Source: MAG-120531 sp038125995 (GTDB lineage: Bacteria > Bacteroidota > Bacteroidia > Flavobacteriales > Flavobacteriaceae). Taken from it: a DNA stretch of 64,000 nucleotides. Positions 53,298-62,466 of this stretch are shown here, piece by piece. The position numbers and the translations under genes were made by a program. The stretch lies in NCBI GenBank assembly GCA_038125995.1, contig JAYPEX010000004.1, positions 1 through 64,000 of the forward strand, read 5' to 3'. Positions within the stretch are counted from its first letter, which is position 1; every line of letters begins with the position of its first letter. Under the pieces are notes generated by a model that searched no databases, was not told where the DNA came from, and worked only from the letters and a program-made list of their open reading frames with translations.

Positions 53298-54074
53298 ATG
53301 AAAAAAATAATCGTACTTATAGCTATAGCCTTAATTAGCATCCCTGTGCAAGCACAATGGGGTAAAAAAATTAGAGGTAATGGAGATACGACTACCATCA
53401 TAAGAAATGTAGGAGATTACGACAGTGTTAAAATTTCAGGCTTCTTTGATGCAACTCTTGTTCGCGGAACTGAAGGTAGTATTGAACTTATAGGTGAATC
53501 AAATCTTTTAGAAAACATTGAGGTTTTTGTTGACAATGGCACTCTTACAGTTAAAACTAAACGATTAATCGAACTCATTCCTTCTAGAAAAACTCCAATT
53601 TTAGTAAAGGTTCCAGTAAAGAAAATCGATGGAATGAGCCTTTCTGGATCTGGTAGTATCAGTAGTGAATTCCGTTTGGAAAGTCCTAAATTCAAAACCA
53701 CACTATCTGGATCAGGAGCTATCTACGCAGCCGTTGATGCTACTGAATTAGACGTCACAATTGCAGGTTCAGGAGATATAGAGCTTCAAGTGAATACATC
53801 TGAAATCGATGTTACTATTTCTGGTTCAGGTGAAACAACGCTAGAGGGAAGCACTCAGAGCATTGATGTGACCATTGCAGGATCAGGAGACGTTTACGCC
53901 TTTAATTTAGATGCCAAAACTGCTGATATCCATATTTCTGGATCTGCTGATGCTGAAGTAAGTGTTTCAGGTCATCTTCAAGTGAGAATTGCTGGATCGG
54001 GTGATGTGCACTACAAAGGAAATCCAAAAGTTGATTCAAAAATTATTGGATCTGGTGATTTGATTAAAAATTAA
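53298..54074 (+). CDS. Head GIN domain (DUF2807) protein
   Basis: A 258-residue protein with a signal peptide (MKKIIVLIAIALISIPVQAQ) and a beta-helix made of recurring S/A-G-S-G-x-I/V units: LSGSGSISSEF, TLSGSGAIYA, TIAGSGDIEL, TISGSGETTL, TIAGSGDVYAF and RIAGSGDVHY. These are the hallmarks of the putative auto-transporter adhesin, head GIN domain family. It is the last gene of the ECF sigma operon. Its presumed place is periplasm or cell surface; its function is unknown. Confidence 0.88.
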   Translation: MKKIIVLIAIALISIPVQAQWGKKIRGNGDTTTIIRNVGDYDSVKISGFFDATLVRGTEGSIELIGESNLLENIEVFVDNGTLTVKTKRLIELIPSRKTPILVKVPVKKIDGMSLSGSGSISSEFRLESPKFKTTLSGSGAIYAAVDATELDVTIAGSGDIELQVNTSEIDVTISGSGETTLEGSTQSIDVTIAGSGDVYAFNLDAKTADIHISGSADAEVSVSGHLQVRIAGSGDVHYKGNPKVDSKIIGSGDLIKN

Positions 54075-54082
54075 TTAGTTGA

Positions 54083-55417
54083 TTAATTTAAAGATAGAGC
54101 CTTCTTGTTAACTCTGGTTAATAAGAGGGCTCCTATAATAAAGAACACTCCTAAAATTATGATTGCAAACTTGATATCTCCAGTGATTTGAGCTACGGCT
54201 CCATAGATGAAAGTTCCAATAACGATTCCTATTTTTTCAGCTACGTCATAAAAACTAAAATAGGAAGCCGTATCCTGAGTTTCAGGTAACAACTTCGAAT
54301 AAGTCGAGCGAGACAAGGCTTGAATTCCACCCATGACCATCCCTACAAATCCTGCAGCCGTATAGAATTCAGTTGGCGTTTCCATAAAGAAAGCGTAGAT
54401 ACAGATACAGATCCAAATCATATTGATAAGTACCAACACTGGAATATTACCGTATCGAGAAGATGCTTTAGCGGTAAGTGTTGCACCGATAATGGCAACT
54501 AATTGAATGACTAGCATACTGATAATTAATCCCGTTGTACGCATTTCATCCGATCCCCAAGCAATCTTTTCCTCTCCGTAAAAAGCAGCGACGAGCATAA
54601 TGGTTTGTACAGCCATACCATACACAAAAAATGCTTTTAAAAAACTTTTTAAACGGGGACTCTCACCGAGCTTTGCATAAACGATTCTCAATTCCTTTAT
54701 TCCGTTTAAAAGTAAATGTTCTCGTTCGCCCTCTTTTTTATTTCCCTTCGGCATATAATAAAAGGTATATTGAGAAAATACCATCCACCAAATACCAACA
54801 GTCACAAAGGAATAACGCATTGCTTTGACTGCTGCAGGATCAGAAGGAGTATCTTCAATTCCAAACCAGTTGGGGTTCATTACCATCGCTAAATCAAATA
54901 GCAAAAGAATTACAGATCCAATATATCCCAAAGAAAAACCTCTAGCACTGATCCAATCTTGTTGATCTTCATTAGCTATATCGGGTAAATAAGAATTGCA
55001 AAAAGCATAAGAAATCCAAAATCCAACCAGTCCAAAAAAATAACAAGCTAGGCTATAGTAGATAAAATCCAAAGAAAACCAATACATGGCAATACATGAT
55101 AAGGCCCCCAAATAGGCAAATATTTTTAAAAACATTTTTTTATTTCCCAAGTAGTCTGCGATTCCAGAGAGAATTGGATTTAAAAGGGCTACAAATACAA
55201 AAGCAAGCGAAGTCACATATGAAATTAAAGGTCCTCTAGCTACTTCCATTCCAAAAATTTCGACAGACTCAATTTCTGCAGTTCTAAAGAGTACTCCATA
55301 AAAGATTGGAAAAATTGCAGTCGTAATTACCAGGTTAAAAACTGAATTTGCCCAGTCATAAAAAGCCCAAGCAAACAATAGCTTTTTATCTCCCTTAGCT
55401 AATGTTCTTTCTTTCAT
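54083..55417 (-). CDS. MFS transporter, UMF1/Atg22-like
   Basis: A 444-residue polytopic membrane protein with about twelve helices. The N-terminus KKLLFAWAFYDWANSVFNLVITTAIFP and the motif ALSRSTYSKLLPETQDTASYFSFYDVAEK match the UMF1 branch of the major facilitator superfamily related to yeast Atg22. The substrate is unknown; amino acid efflux is the usual guess for Atg22 relatives. It is convergent with the ECF operon (9 nt apart) and divergent from the lipoprotein gene. Confidence 0.86.
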   Translation of the reverse strand: MKERTLAKGDKKLLFAWAFYDWANSVFNLVITTAIFPIFYGVLFRTAEIESVEIFGMEVARGPLISYVTSLAFVFVALLNPILSGIADYLGNKKMFLKIFAYLGALSCIAMYWFSLDFIYYSLACYFFGLVGFWISYAFCNSYLPDIANEDQQDWISARGFSLGYIGSVILLLFDLAMVMNPNWFGIEDTPSDPAAVKAMRYSFVTVGIWWMVFSQYTFYYMPKGNKKEGEREHLLLNGIKELRIVYAKLGESPRLKSFLKAFFVYGMAVQTIMLVAAFYGEEKIAWGSDEMRTTGLIISMLVIQLVAIIGATLTAKASSRYGNIPVLVLINMIWICICIYAFFMETPTEFYTAAGFVGMVMGGIQALSRSTYSKLLPETQDTASYFSFYDVAEKIGIVIGTFIYGAVAQITGDIKFAIIILGVFFIIGALLLTRVNKKALSLN

Positions 55418-55509
55418 ATGCCTAAAATAACTAACTTATTTCTATTAAAATGAATTCAAGATATTTATTTTTGGTATGCTTTTTGAAAAGGTATTTAAAG
55501 AACTCAAAA

Positions 55510-56016
55510 ATGATGACCATGAAAACAATTGCTTCACTATTATCAATAAGTATTATTTTAATATTTAGCTCCTGCAGAAAAGAAACCTACATTGAAGAAG
55601 TAACTCAATTGGGTAAGGTCATCGAAATTACAGCTGACTTTAACGCCGCTAACAACTTTAGTATTCTTTATGAATTCCCTCAATCAGTAACTGTATACGA
55701 ATCCGATGCGATATTTGTTTATCTCTTAGAAAATGTAGTCAATGGTAATGAAGATGTATGGACGCTCCTCCCACAAAACTTCTTTACAACTAACGGTTTG
55801 CTACAATACACTTATAATCATACCTTTTACGATGTTTCTATCTTCTTAGATGCTAATTTTGATCTCAATTTACTACCTGCAAATTACACTCAAGATAAAG
55901 TGTTTAGAATTGTAATTGTCCCTGCAGAGTTTGCAGTTTCCAATCCAGAAAACTATAATGGGCTTATGAATCTGTTAGAACTATCCGAATCTAATGTGTT
56001 TCAACTCTCAAATTAA
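55510..56016 (+). CDS. Small lipoprotein of unknown function
   Basis: About 168 residues with a lipoprotein signal (MKTIASLLSISIILIFSSC, where C is the lipidated residue), then a beta-rich part containing EVTQLGKVIEITADFNAANN. I do not recognise the family. The start could be the ATG at 55510 or the one at 55519; the in-frame ATG at 55450 would add a second hydrophobic run and is less likely. It is followed 14 nt later by the lipoprotein MsrB gene, so the two are probably co-transcribed. Confidence 0.65.
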   Translation: MMTMKTIASLLSISIILIFSSCRKETYIEEVTQLGKVIEITADFNAANNFSILYEFPQSVTVYESDAIFVYLLENVVNGNEDVWTLLPQNFFTTNGLLQYTYNHTFYDVSIFLDANFDLNLLPANYTQDKVFRIVIVPAEFAVSNPENYNGLMNLLELSESNVFQLSN

Positions 56017-56030
56017 TCGCAACTTTAAAT

Positions 56031-56519
56031 ATGATTAAATTTAAAACAATACTACTAATGACACTTATCAGTGTAGTGCTAATAAGTTCCTGCGAGGCAC
56101 AACACAAAAATGAACTAAAAAAACCACTAGTGAAAATCGATAAAGAAAAATTTAAAGCAGAAGAACCTTTAGCTTATAAAGTGCTTTTTGAAGCAGCTAC
56201 AGAACGTCCCTACACCAGCGAATTACTTGACAATACCGATGCAGGTGTCTACATTTGCAAGGCCTGTAAAGCTCCACTTTTTGTCAGTGAGAACAAATTT
56301 GATGCAGGTTGTGGTTGGCCCTCTTTTGACAGGGAGATTGAAGGTGCCATCACTTACGATGTCGACTATAAAATTGGTGTTCCAAGGATCGAAGAAAAAT
56401 GTAGTAATTGCGGCGGTCATTTAGGTCACGTATTTGACGATGGCCCTAAGGATACAACAGGGAAGCGCCATTGTATCAATGGAATAGCTCTAGAATTCAT
56501 CCCTTCTAAAAAACAATAA
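56031..56519 (+). CDS. msrB: Peptide-methionine (R)-S-oxide reductase, lipoprotein form
   Basis: A 162-residue MsrB with an N-terminal lipoprotein signal (TLISVVLISSC). The MsrB domain has two zinc-binding CxxC pairs (CKAC and CSNC), the CGWPSF motif and catalytic cysteine in GKRHCINGIAL. It reduces methionine-R-sulfoxide in proteins. The lipobox places it in the periplasm or outer membrane, where it would repair oxidised envelope proteins. How it is re-reduced is not visible here. It lies upstream of lpdA, which has its own promoter. Confidence 0.9.
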   Translation: MIKFKTILLMTLISVVLISSCEAQHKNELKKPLVKIDKEKFKAEEPLAYKVLFEAATERPYTSELLDNTDAGVYICKACKAPLFVSENKFDAGCGWPSFDREIEGAITYDVDYKIGVPRIEEKCSNCGGHLGHVFDDGPKDTTGKRHCINGIALEFIPSKKQ

Positions 56520-56536
56520 ACAGCTAAAGTAGATAG

Positions 56537-56571
56537 TTGGTTTAATCTTAATGATAATATTCTTATCTTTG
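56537..56571 (+). promoter_or_regulatory. Putative promoter of lpdA
   Basis: TATCTTTG (56564-56571) matches the -7 consensus exactly. The best TTG (56537-56539) is 24 nt upstream, slightly longer than usual. Confidence 0.5.
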
Positions 56572-56603
56572 AGCCCTCTTAATAATCATAGAAAATACAC
56601 ATA

Positions 56604-57995
56604 ATGAGTCAATTTGATGTAATCGTTTTAGGTAGTGGTCCTGGTGGATATGTGACAGCCATTAGAGCCTCTCAACTAGGATTAAAAACTGCTGTTGTTG
56701 AAAAAGAAAACCTCGGTGGAGTTTGTTTAAACTGGGGATGTATCCCTACTAAAGCGCTGTTAAAATCAGCCCAAGTGTTTGAATACCTCAATCACGCTAA
56801 AGATTACGGACTGAGTGCTGATAATGTTGATAAAGATTTTAATGCAGTAGTTAAAAGATCTAGAGGTGTTGCTGATGGAATGAGCAAAGGAGTTCAATTC
56901 TTAATGAAAAAGAACAAGATTACTGTAATCAATGGTTATGGGACGCTTCAACCAGGAAAGAAAGTGTCTGTTAAAGATGCACAGGGAGAAGAAACCATAT
57001 ACAGCGCTGATCACATTATTATCGCTACAGGTGCTCGTTCAAGAGAGCTTCCTTCACTTCCTCAAGACGGAAAAAAAATCATCGGTTACAGAGAAGCGAT
57101 GACCCTAGATAAACAACCTTCAAAATTAGTGGTGGTTGGAAGTGGTGCCATCGGTATTGAATTCGCCTACTTTTACAATGCTATGGGTACTGAGGTTACG
57201 GTTGTTGAATACTTACCTAATATAGTTCCTGTAGAAGATGAAGAAGTATCTAAACAGTTAGAGAAAAGCTTCAAAAAGGCAGGTGTGAAGGTAATGACTT
57301 CATCTGAAGTTACTAAAGTAGATACTTCAGGTAAAGGAGTTAGTGTTACTATCAAAACTGCAAAAGGAGAAGAAATCATCAAAGCTGATTTAGTACTTTC
57401 TGCTGTTGGTATTAAAACAAACATAGAAAATATCGGACTTGAAAATGTAGGTATTGCTACTGATAGAGATAAGATTCTTGTCAATGACTACTATCAAACA
57501 AATATTCCTGGTTACTACGCTATCGGAGATGTTACTCCAGGTCCAGCTTTAGCTCATGTCGCTTCTGCCGAAGGAATTCTCTGTGTTGAGAAAATTGCTA
57601 AAATGAATGTTCATCCAATCGATTACGGAAACATTCCTGGGTGTACTTATTGTACTCCTGAAATTGCATCTGTTGGTCTAACTGAAAAACAAGCAAGAGA
57701 AAAAGGGTACGACATCAAAGTTGGTAAATTTCCATTCTCTGCTTCAGGTAAAGCACAAGCTGGTGGAAATTCAGATGGTTTTGTAAAGGTTATTTTTGAC
57801 GCTAAATACGGAGAATGGTTGGGATGTCATATGATTGGTGCTGGAGTAACTGATATGATTGCCGAAGCAGTAGTTGCTAGAAAATTAGAAACTACAGGCC
57901 ATGAAATCTTAAAAGCAATACACCCACACCCAACAATGAGTGAAGCAGTTATGGAAGCTGTTGCAGCCGCTTATGATGAAGTGATTCACCTATAA
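56604..57995 (+). CDS. lpdA: Dihydrolipoyl dehydrogenase
   Basis: A 463-residue flavoprotein that reoxidises dihydrolipoamide in 2-oxoacid dehydrogenases and the glycine cleavage system. The FAD motif is VLGSGPGGYVTAI (8-20), redox disulfide C41/C46 in GGVCLNWGCIPTK, NAD motif VVGSGAIGIEFAYF, and the interface motif HPHPTMSEAVMEA. Length and motifs are typical. It is followed by a terminator and lies alone, so it probably serves several complexes, perhaps including the gcvT product's system. Confidence 0.96.
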   Translation: MSQFDVIVLGSGPGGYVTAIRASQLGLKTAVVEKENLGGVCLNWGCIPTKALLKSAQVFEYLNHAKDYGLSADNVDKDFNAVVKRSRGVADGMSKGVQFLMKKNKITVINGYGTLQPGKKVSVKDAQGEETIYSADHIIIATGARSRELPSLPQDGKKIIGYREAMTLDKQPSKLVVVGSGAIGIEFAYFYNAMGTEVTVVEYLPNIVPVEDEEVSKQLEKSFKKAGVKVMTSSEVTKVDTSGKGVSVTIKTAKGEEIIKADLVLSAVGIKTNIENIGLENVGIATDRDKILVNDYYQTNIPGYYAIGDVTPGPALAHVASAEGILCVEKIAKMNVHPIDYGNIPGCTYCTPEIASVGLTEKQAREKGYDIKVGKFPFSASGKAQAGGNSDGFVKVIFDAKYGEWLGCHMIGAGVTDMIAEAVVARKLETTGHEILKAIHPHPTMSEAVMEAVAAAYDEVIHL

Positions 57996-58027
57996 GAGTA
58001 AAACTCTTTTTAAATAATACTAATAAT

Positions 58028-58049
58028 AAACCCCTCTCTTGAGGGGTTT
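58028..58049. terminator. Bidirectional terminator between lpdA and the trehalase gene
   Basis: AAACCCCTC and GAGGGGTTT form a 9-bp stem around TCTT. It lies between convergent genes and has A and T ends, so it can serve both. Confidence 0.85.
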
Positions 58050-58058
58050 ATAGTTTGA

Positions 58059-59564
58059 TTAAATATCTATCATCTCTTTTTGAAGTCGTTTAAACACTAA
58101 ATAGACTCCATTGGTCCATCCAAATCCATCTTGAACTAGATACTCCCCTCCTCCTGAGAGTTGATTAACATCGACTACATTATACTTCTCAAGCATTTTT
58201 CCGGTTGTTTTATAAATGACTCTATTGGATTCAATCCAACGATTGATTATTTTATTGGCTAAAGTATCAAAACCGTAATTTTTGAGACCAATAACACTGA
58301 TGTACTGCAGTGGAGCCCATCCGTTTGGAGCATCCCATTGTTGTCCTGTATCTAATGGAGTTGAAACCAAACCTCCATCTTTTAAGAAGCATTCTTCAAC
58401 AACCGTTGCACAAGCATCTGCTTGTTTTTTAGTAGCGCATTTAAAAAAAAGGGGGAATAAGCCTGCTAAAGAAAGGACTCCAGTATGTTTCCCATCTACA
58501 AAATTGATATCGTTAAAATAGTTTTGTTCCGGATTCCAAAATAAATTTTGAATAGTCTCTTCCCTTCTTGAAGCTCTTTTATTCCAAATTTCAGACTTTT
58601 TTGAATCATCTATATAATCATAAGCTCGAGCTATAGTTCGCTCTAAATTCAACAGTAAACAATTGAGGTCAATCGGAAGTATACTTAACGTATTAATTGA
58701 TCCTAAATCCATTGGATCTTTAAACCAACGACAACTGAAATCCCATCCCGATTCACATGCTGCTCTTAAATGTTTGTAATAGTTATCAGGTTTTCCAAAC
58801 TTTTTATAATCTTCAATATCAGTGGCATACATTTCAGGTCTTGGTCCATCATTCCTGTCGTAGTAACGATTAAGAGCAACACCTTTATAGGAAATGAGAT
58901 GGGATTCACTTTCATCAGCTACATTCATCCAAAACCCGTATTCCAACTCTAATTCATCTAAATAATTACTGAGTATGGAATCACCTTTAATTTTTGACAA
59001 TAAACACACCATCAGTGAAAAATAGGGAGGTTGGGATCTTCCTAGGAAGTAAGTTCTATTTCCATTGGGAATAAACCCAATATGATTAATCATCCAGGCA
59101 AAGTTCTTAATCATATTTTCAATAGTATCAACTTCTTCATGAATCTTTAGACCAAGCATGGTAAAAAAACTATCCCAATAGTAAATTTCATTAAAACGAC
59201 CACCGGGTACTATATATGGGAATTGAAGCGGAATTAAAGAGCTTCCTTCTATTAATTGATCAGCTTCTCTTTTTAGATAAGGCCATAGTGCTTTGATATG
59301 TTCTTCAATAGATCGATCAATGTTAGCTTCAAATCCAGTTGTAGGGGCCTGAGTAACTTCGAAATTCTCATCAAAAAACACCTTAATATCAAAATCACTA
59401 TCGTCCTTTTGAGCTCTGTAACGATTTAAAATTTCAGAGGGTTTTGACAAAGGTATCGCATCTGAAATTTGTTTGTCATCACGCAACACCCTTGATCGTT
59501 GCAAATCCACAAAGAGCTCTTCGAATGATTCTTCAGGTGCAGTATACACTATCTTTTCCTTCAT
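58059..59564 (-). CDS. treF: Alpha,alpha-trehalase (GH37)
   Basis: A 501-residue glycoside hydrolase family 37 enzyme that splits trehalose into two glucose molecules. The first trehalase signature is at 120-133 (PGGRFNEIYYWDSF). The second is QWDAPNGWAPLQ in the C-terminal third. No signal peptide is present, so it is cytoplasmic (TreF-like), unlike periplasmic TreA. Its ATG overlaps the permease stop as TAATG, so the pair are translated together; the permease probably brings in its substrate. Confidence 0.93.
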   Translation of the reverse strand: MKEKIVYTAPEESFEELFVDLQRSRVLRDDKQISDAIPLSKPSEILNRYRAQKDDSDFDIKVFFDENFEVTQAPTTGFEANIDRSIEEHIKALWPYLKREADQLIEGSSLIPLQFPYIVPGGRFNEIYYWDSFFTMLGLKIHEEVDTIENMIKNFAWMINHIGFIPNGNRTYFLGRSQPPYFSLMVCLLSKIKGDSILSNYLDELELEYGFWMNVADESESHLISYKGVALNRYYDRNDGPRPEMYATDIEDYKKFGKPDNYYKHLRAACESGWDFSCRWFKDPMDLGSINTLSILPIDLNCLLLNLERTIARAYDYIDDSKKSEIWNKRASRREETIQNLFWNPEQNYFNDINFVDGKHTGVLSLAGLFPLFFKCATKKQADACATVVEECFLKDGGLVSTPLDTGQQWDAPNGWAPLQYISVIGLKNYGFDTLANKIINRWIESNRVIYKTTGKMLEKYNVVDVNQLSGGGEYLVQDGFGWTNGVYLVFKRLQKEMIDI

Positions 59565-60778
59565 TACTTCGCAGTTAGTTTTTTTAATATTAAAATTGCT
59601 ACTAGTAATAAAGACATAGGAATTAAGGTATAACTAAAAGCTTCTGCAGCTCCAACTTCTTTAAATAGTATTCCTATTAAACGAGAGCCTAGGGTTCCTC
59701 CAATGGCTGAAAAAATAATAATCAATCCAGACATATGAGAATGTAGTGACTTGGGAAGCGCACTTAAGATTACCGAATTTAACAAAGGATAGATGGGCGC
59801 GATAAACAGGCCTACTATCGGAAAAGCATAACCCAAGAGAGGAATATCTGACAGCGTTTCCACTCCGCTAATCGTTGATTCAACAGCCATAGGCAGCACA
59901 AAATAAACAATAATCATCGCTGCTAACAAACAGACTACTAGAATCCAAACCCAATTAAAGTAATTTGACAAAAATCCGGCGAACAAACGACCAATCCCAA
60001 GAGAAACAGCTAGAATACTCGCCATCATGATTGCTAAATTTTCGGGAAGCTCTAATACACGATCGTTAAAAGTAGGAAGCCAGGTCATAATTCCTTGTTC
60101 GATCATCACAAATAAAAATGCTGAGATAACAAAGATGACGACAAGCAATTGAGTAATCAATTTAAACATAGATGAAAAGTCTTCTAGTATATTCGAGTTA
60201 GTGTCTTCCTCAACTGGTTGATCAAATGGAGCATAGAGTAAAAATAAAAAAGACACCAGAGAAAATGCAGCTAATAGCCAATATACGTTAAGCCAAGCAT
60301 TTTCGTCTGTCGCTGAATTAAAGGCAGGAAATAAAAAATATGCCAAAGCGATACCAAACATAAACACCCCTTCGATATTACTCATTAAACTATTGTGTTG
60401 CTTTTCGTTTTGGGTCACCAAACCTACAGAGGCATATACAGATACTTTAATTAGTGCAAAAGAAGCTCCTACTGAAGCAAATAGCACTTTAGCCCAAACA
60501 AATGAATTACCAAAATACATTCCAATACAGGCTACAGATACTAGTAATAAGGCAATCAGCATTGCTTTTTTATAACCTATTTTAGGTAAAAATGACGCGA
60601 CTAAAAAAGAAATAATGGCAATAGGAAGATCCTTAAAGAGTTCAAGGGTGCTCGCAGCTACTTCATCAACACCGTATACGTTTTGTGATTTTAAAATCAC
60701 AATACCTACTGAATTAAGCAGAATGGCAAATACGAAATAATTGATGAAAAGCGATGCTTTGACAGCAATAGCTTTCAT
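59564..60778 (-). CDS. MFS transporter, probably for trehalose or a related sugar
   Basis: A 404-residue protein with about twelve membrane helices and MFS loop motifs (ASFLPKIGYKKAMLIALLL). The family cannot fix the substrate. Its stop codon overlaps the start of the trehalase gene and it lies just downstream of a palindrome, so trehalose uptake is a reasonable inference from context. The start MKAIAVKASLFINYF is followed directly by the first helix. Confidence 0.82.
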   Translation of the reverse strand: MKAIAVKASLFINYFVFAILLNSVGIVILKSQNVYGVDEVAASTLELFKDLPIAIISFLVASFLPKIGYKKAMLIALLLVSVACIGMYFGNSFVWAKVLFASVGASFALIKVSVYASVGLVTQNEKQHNSLMSNIEGVFMFGIALAYFLFPAFNSATDENAWLNVYWLLAAFSLVSFLFLLYAPFDQPVEEDTNSNILEDFSSMFKLITQLLVVIFVISAFLFVMIEQGIMTWLPTFNDRVLELPENLAIMMASILAVSLGIGRLFAGFLSNYFNWVWILVVCLLAAMIIVYFVLPMAVESTISGVETLSDIPLLGYAFPIVGLFIAPIYPLLNSVILSALPKSLHSHMSGLIIIFSAIGGTLGSRLIGILFKEVGAAEAFSYTLIPMSLLLVAILILKKLTAK

Positions 60779-60789
60779 AATATATAAGT

Positions 60790-60809
60790 TTTAGTTTAGT
60801 TAAACTAAA
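60790..60809. promoter_or_regulatory. Palindromic operator-like site upstream of the permease-trehalase pair
   Basis: TTTAGTTTAGTTAAACTAAA has perfect 9-bp arms around a GT centre. A second offset repeat (AAGTTTTA at 60786-60793 with TAAAACTT at 60812-60819) overlaps it. On the minus strand a -7-like TATATTTA overlaps the site, so a bound repressor would block transcription. Confidence 0.5.
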
Positions 60810-60824
60810 TATAAAACTTTTATA

Positions 60825-61241
60825 TCAGCTAATAAAACTAAGAAGTGCTAAACGATAGCTTTGAAGTCCAAATCCTAAAACGACTCCTTTAGCAACAGGA
60901 GATATATACGATTGATGTCTAAAGGACTCTCTTGAAAAGGTATTTGAAATATGTACTTCAACAACTGGAGTCGTTACAGCTTTAATAGCATCACCTATCC
61001 CTATAGAAGTATGTGTATAAGCTCCAGCATTGAGAATAATCCCATCATATGAAAATCCAACCTCTTGAATCTTATCGATGAGTTCTCCTTCAATATTAGA
61101 TTGAAAGTGCTCTAATACAACAGACTCAAATTCCTTTGATAGTTTTTCAAAAAACGAATCGAAGGTTTCATTTCCGTAGATTCCAGGTTCCCTTTTTCCT
61201 AATAAATTAATATTAGGACCGTTTAGTATAAGAATTTTCAT
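60825..61241 (-). CDS. aroQ: 3-dehydroquinate dehydratase, type II
   Basis: A 138-residue type II dehydroquinase of the shikimate pathway. The N-terminal LILNGPNINLLGKREPGIYG carries the catalytic arginine and tyrosine, ILNAGAYTHTSIG the next loop, and VEVHISNTFSRESFRHQSY the histidine and arginine. Length is normal. It diverges from xerD across 272 nt, in which I found no further gene, only AT-rich sequence. Confidence 0.95.
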   Translation of the reverse strand: MKILILNGPNINLLGKREPGIYGNETFDSFFEKLSKEFESVVLEHFQSNIEGELIDKIQEVGFSYDGIILNAGAYTHTSIGIGDAIKAVTTPVVEVHISNTFSRESFRHQSYISPVAKGVVLGFGLQSYRLALLSFIS

Positions 61242-61513
61242 GAGGTAAAAATAAGACTATTTATTTAAAATTGCATGCTTCTATCATATCATACATTACG
61301 GTAGAAACTACTTTTAACTTTAAACCACAAAGAATTAGAATTGCAACCGAAAAAACACACCTGTAAAAATGGCTTTAGATACTAGCTGTATGTTTTTTAT
61401 TTGATCGGTATGATCTATTTATGAATCAATTACATTAAATTTAATTAAAACTATTGAAAATTTGATACTTTTCGATAAAATGTACTGACCTAAGTCAATC
61501 TATAAATTCAGAT

Positions 61514-62419
61514 ATGAACAAAATGAGCTGGAAAAATCATATAAAAGATTACCTGATTTACATCAAAATTGAACGAGGATTAAGTGAAAATACAATCAAA
61601 AACTACACCCTAGATCTCTACAAACTTTCCAATTATTTAATTGAACATCAAATTGACATCAGCCCTATCAAAATTGATCATGAGCTTTTGAAAAACACTA
61701 TTTATGACCTTTCTAAAAACATAAGTCCAAGAAGCCAAGCTCGATTCATTTCTGGTTTAAAAAATTTTTTTGATTATATGATTTTTGAGGATTATCGAAC
61801 AGATAATCCCATGGATTTAATTGAAACACCTAGAATAGGTAGGAAATTACCCGAAGTACTATCTGTAAATGAAATCGATCAATTAATTTCTGCAATAGAT
61901 CGATCCACAAACGAAGGTGAACGCAACTATGTAATTTTAGAAACACTCTATGGATGTGGTCTCAGAGTTAGTGAACTTTTAAACCTCAAATGTTCAGACC
62001 TCTTTTACAAAGAAGGATTTCTTAAGGTTATAGGAAAAGGAGATAAAGAACGTTTTATACCTCTAAATAATTATCTCATCAAATGCATGAAAAATTATCA
62101 AAAAATGGTTCGACCTCTTTTTCCATTAAAAAAAGAACATTCTGATCTCTTTTTCATCAATAGAAGAGGATCTCAACTAACGAGAGCTATGATTTTTACA
62201 ATTATTAGACAATTGTCCTCTGAAATTGGTTTAAATAAGACGATTAGCCCTCATACTTTTAGACATTCTTTTGCAACACATCTATTGGAAAACGGAGCAG
62301 ATTTAAGGGCCATTCAACATATGCTTGGACATCAAAGCATTACAACTACTGAGATCTACGTACATATGGATAAAACTCATTTGACGTCAGTATTAAATAT
62401 GTATCACCCAAGAAAGTAA
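61514..62419 (+). CDS. xerD: Site-specific tyrosine recombinase XerD
   Basis: A 301-residue chromosome-dimer resolvase. The catalytic residues are R151 (YGCGLRVSEL), K175 (GKGDKER), H247 and R250 (HTFRHSF), H273 (LGHQS) and nucleophile Y282 (TEIYVH). The N-terminal SAM-like domain begins at IKDYLIYIKIERGLSENTIKNY. Its length and placement beside aroQ fit core XerD rather than a mobile-element integrase. Two near starts (61514 and 61523) are possible. Confidence 0.94.
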   Translation: MNKMSWKNHIKDYLIYIKIERGLSENTIKNYTLDLYKLSNYLIEHQIDISPIKIDHELLKNTIYDLSKNISPRSQARFISGLKNFFDYMIFEDYRTDNPMDLIETPRIGRKLPEVLSVNEIDQLISAIDRSTNEGERNYVILETLYGCGLRVSELLNLKCSDLFYKEGFLKVIGKGDKERFIPLNNYLIKCMKNYQKMVRPLFPLKKEHSDLFFINRRGSQLTRAMIFTIIRQLSSEIGLNKTISPHTFRHSFATHLLENGADLRAIQHMLGHQSITTTEIYVHMDKTHLTSVLNMYHPRK

Positions 62420-62466
62420 TGTTTGAATATTTTTTATAATTTAAAGCTTTTAAAAAGAAACAGACT

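Noticed and set aside
61514..62419. Tyrosine recombinase considered as a mobile-element integrase
   Set aside because: Full XerD features, aroQ neighbour, and no att repeats or phage genes nearby.
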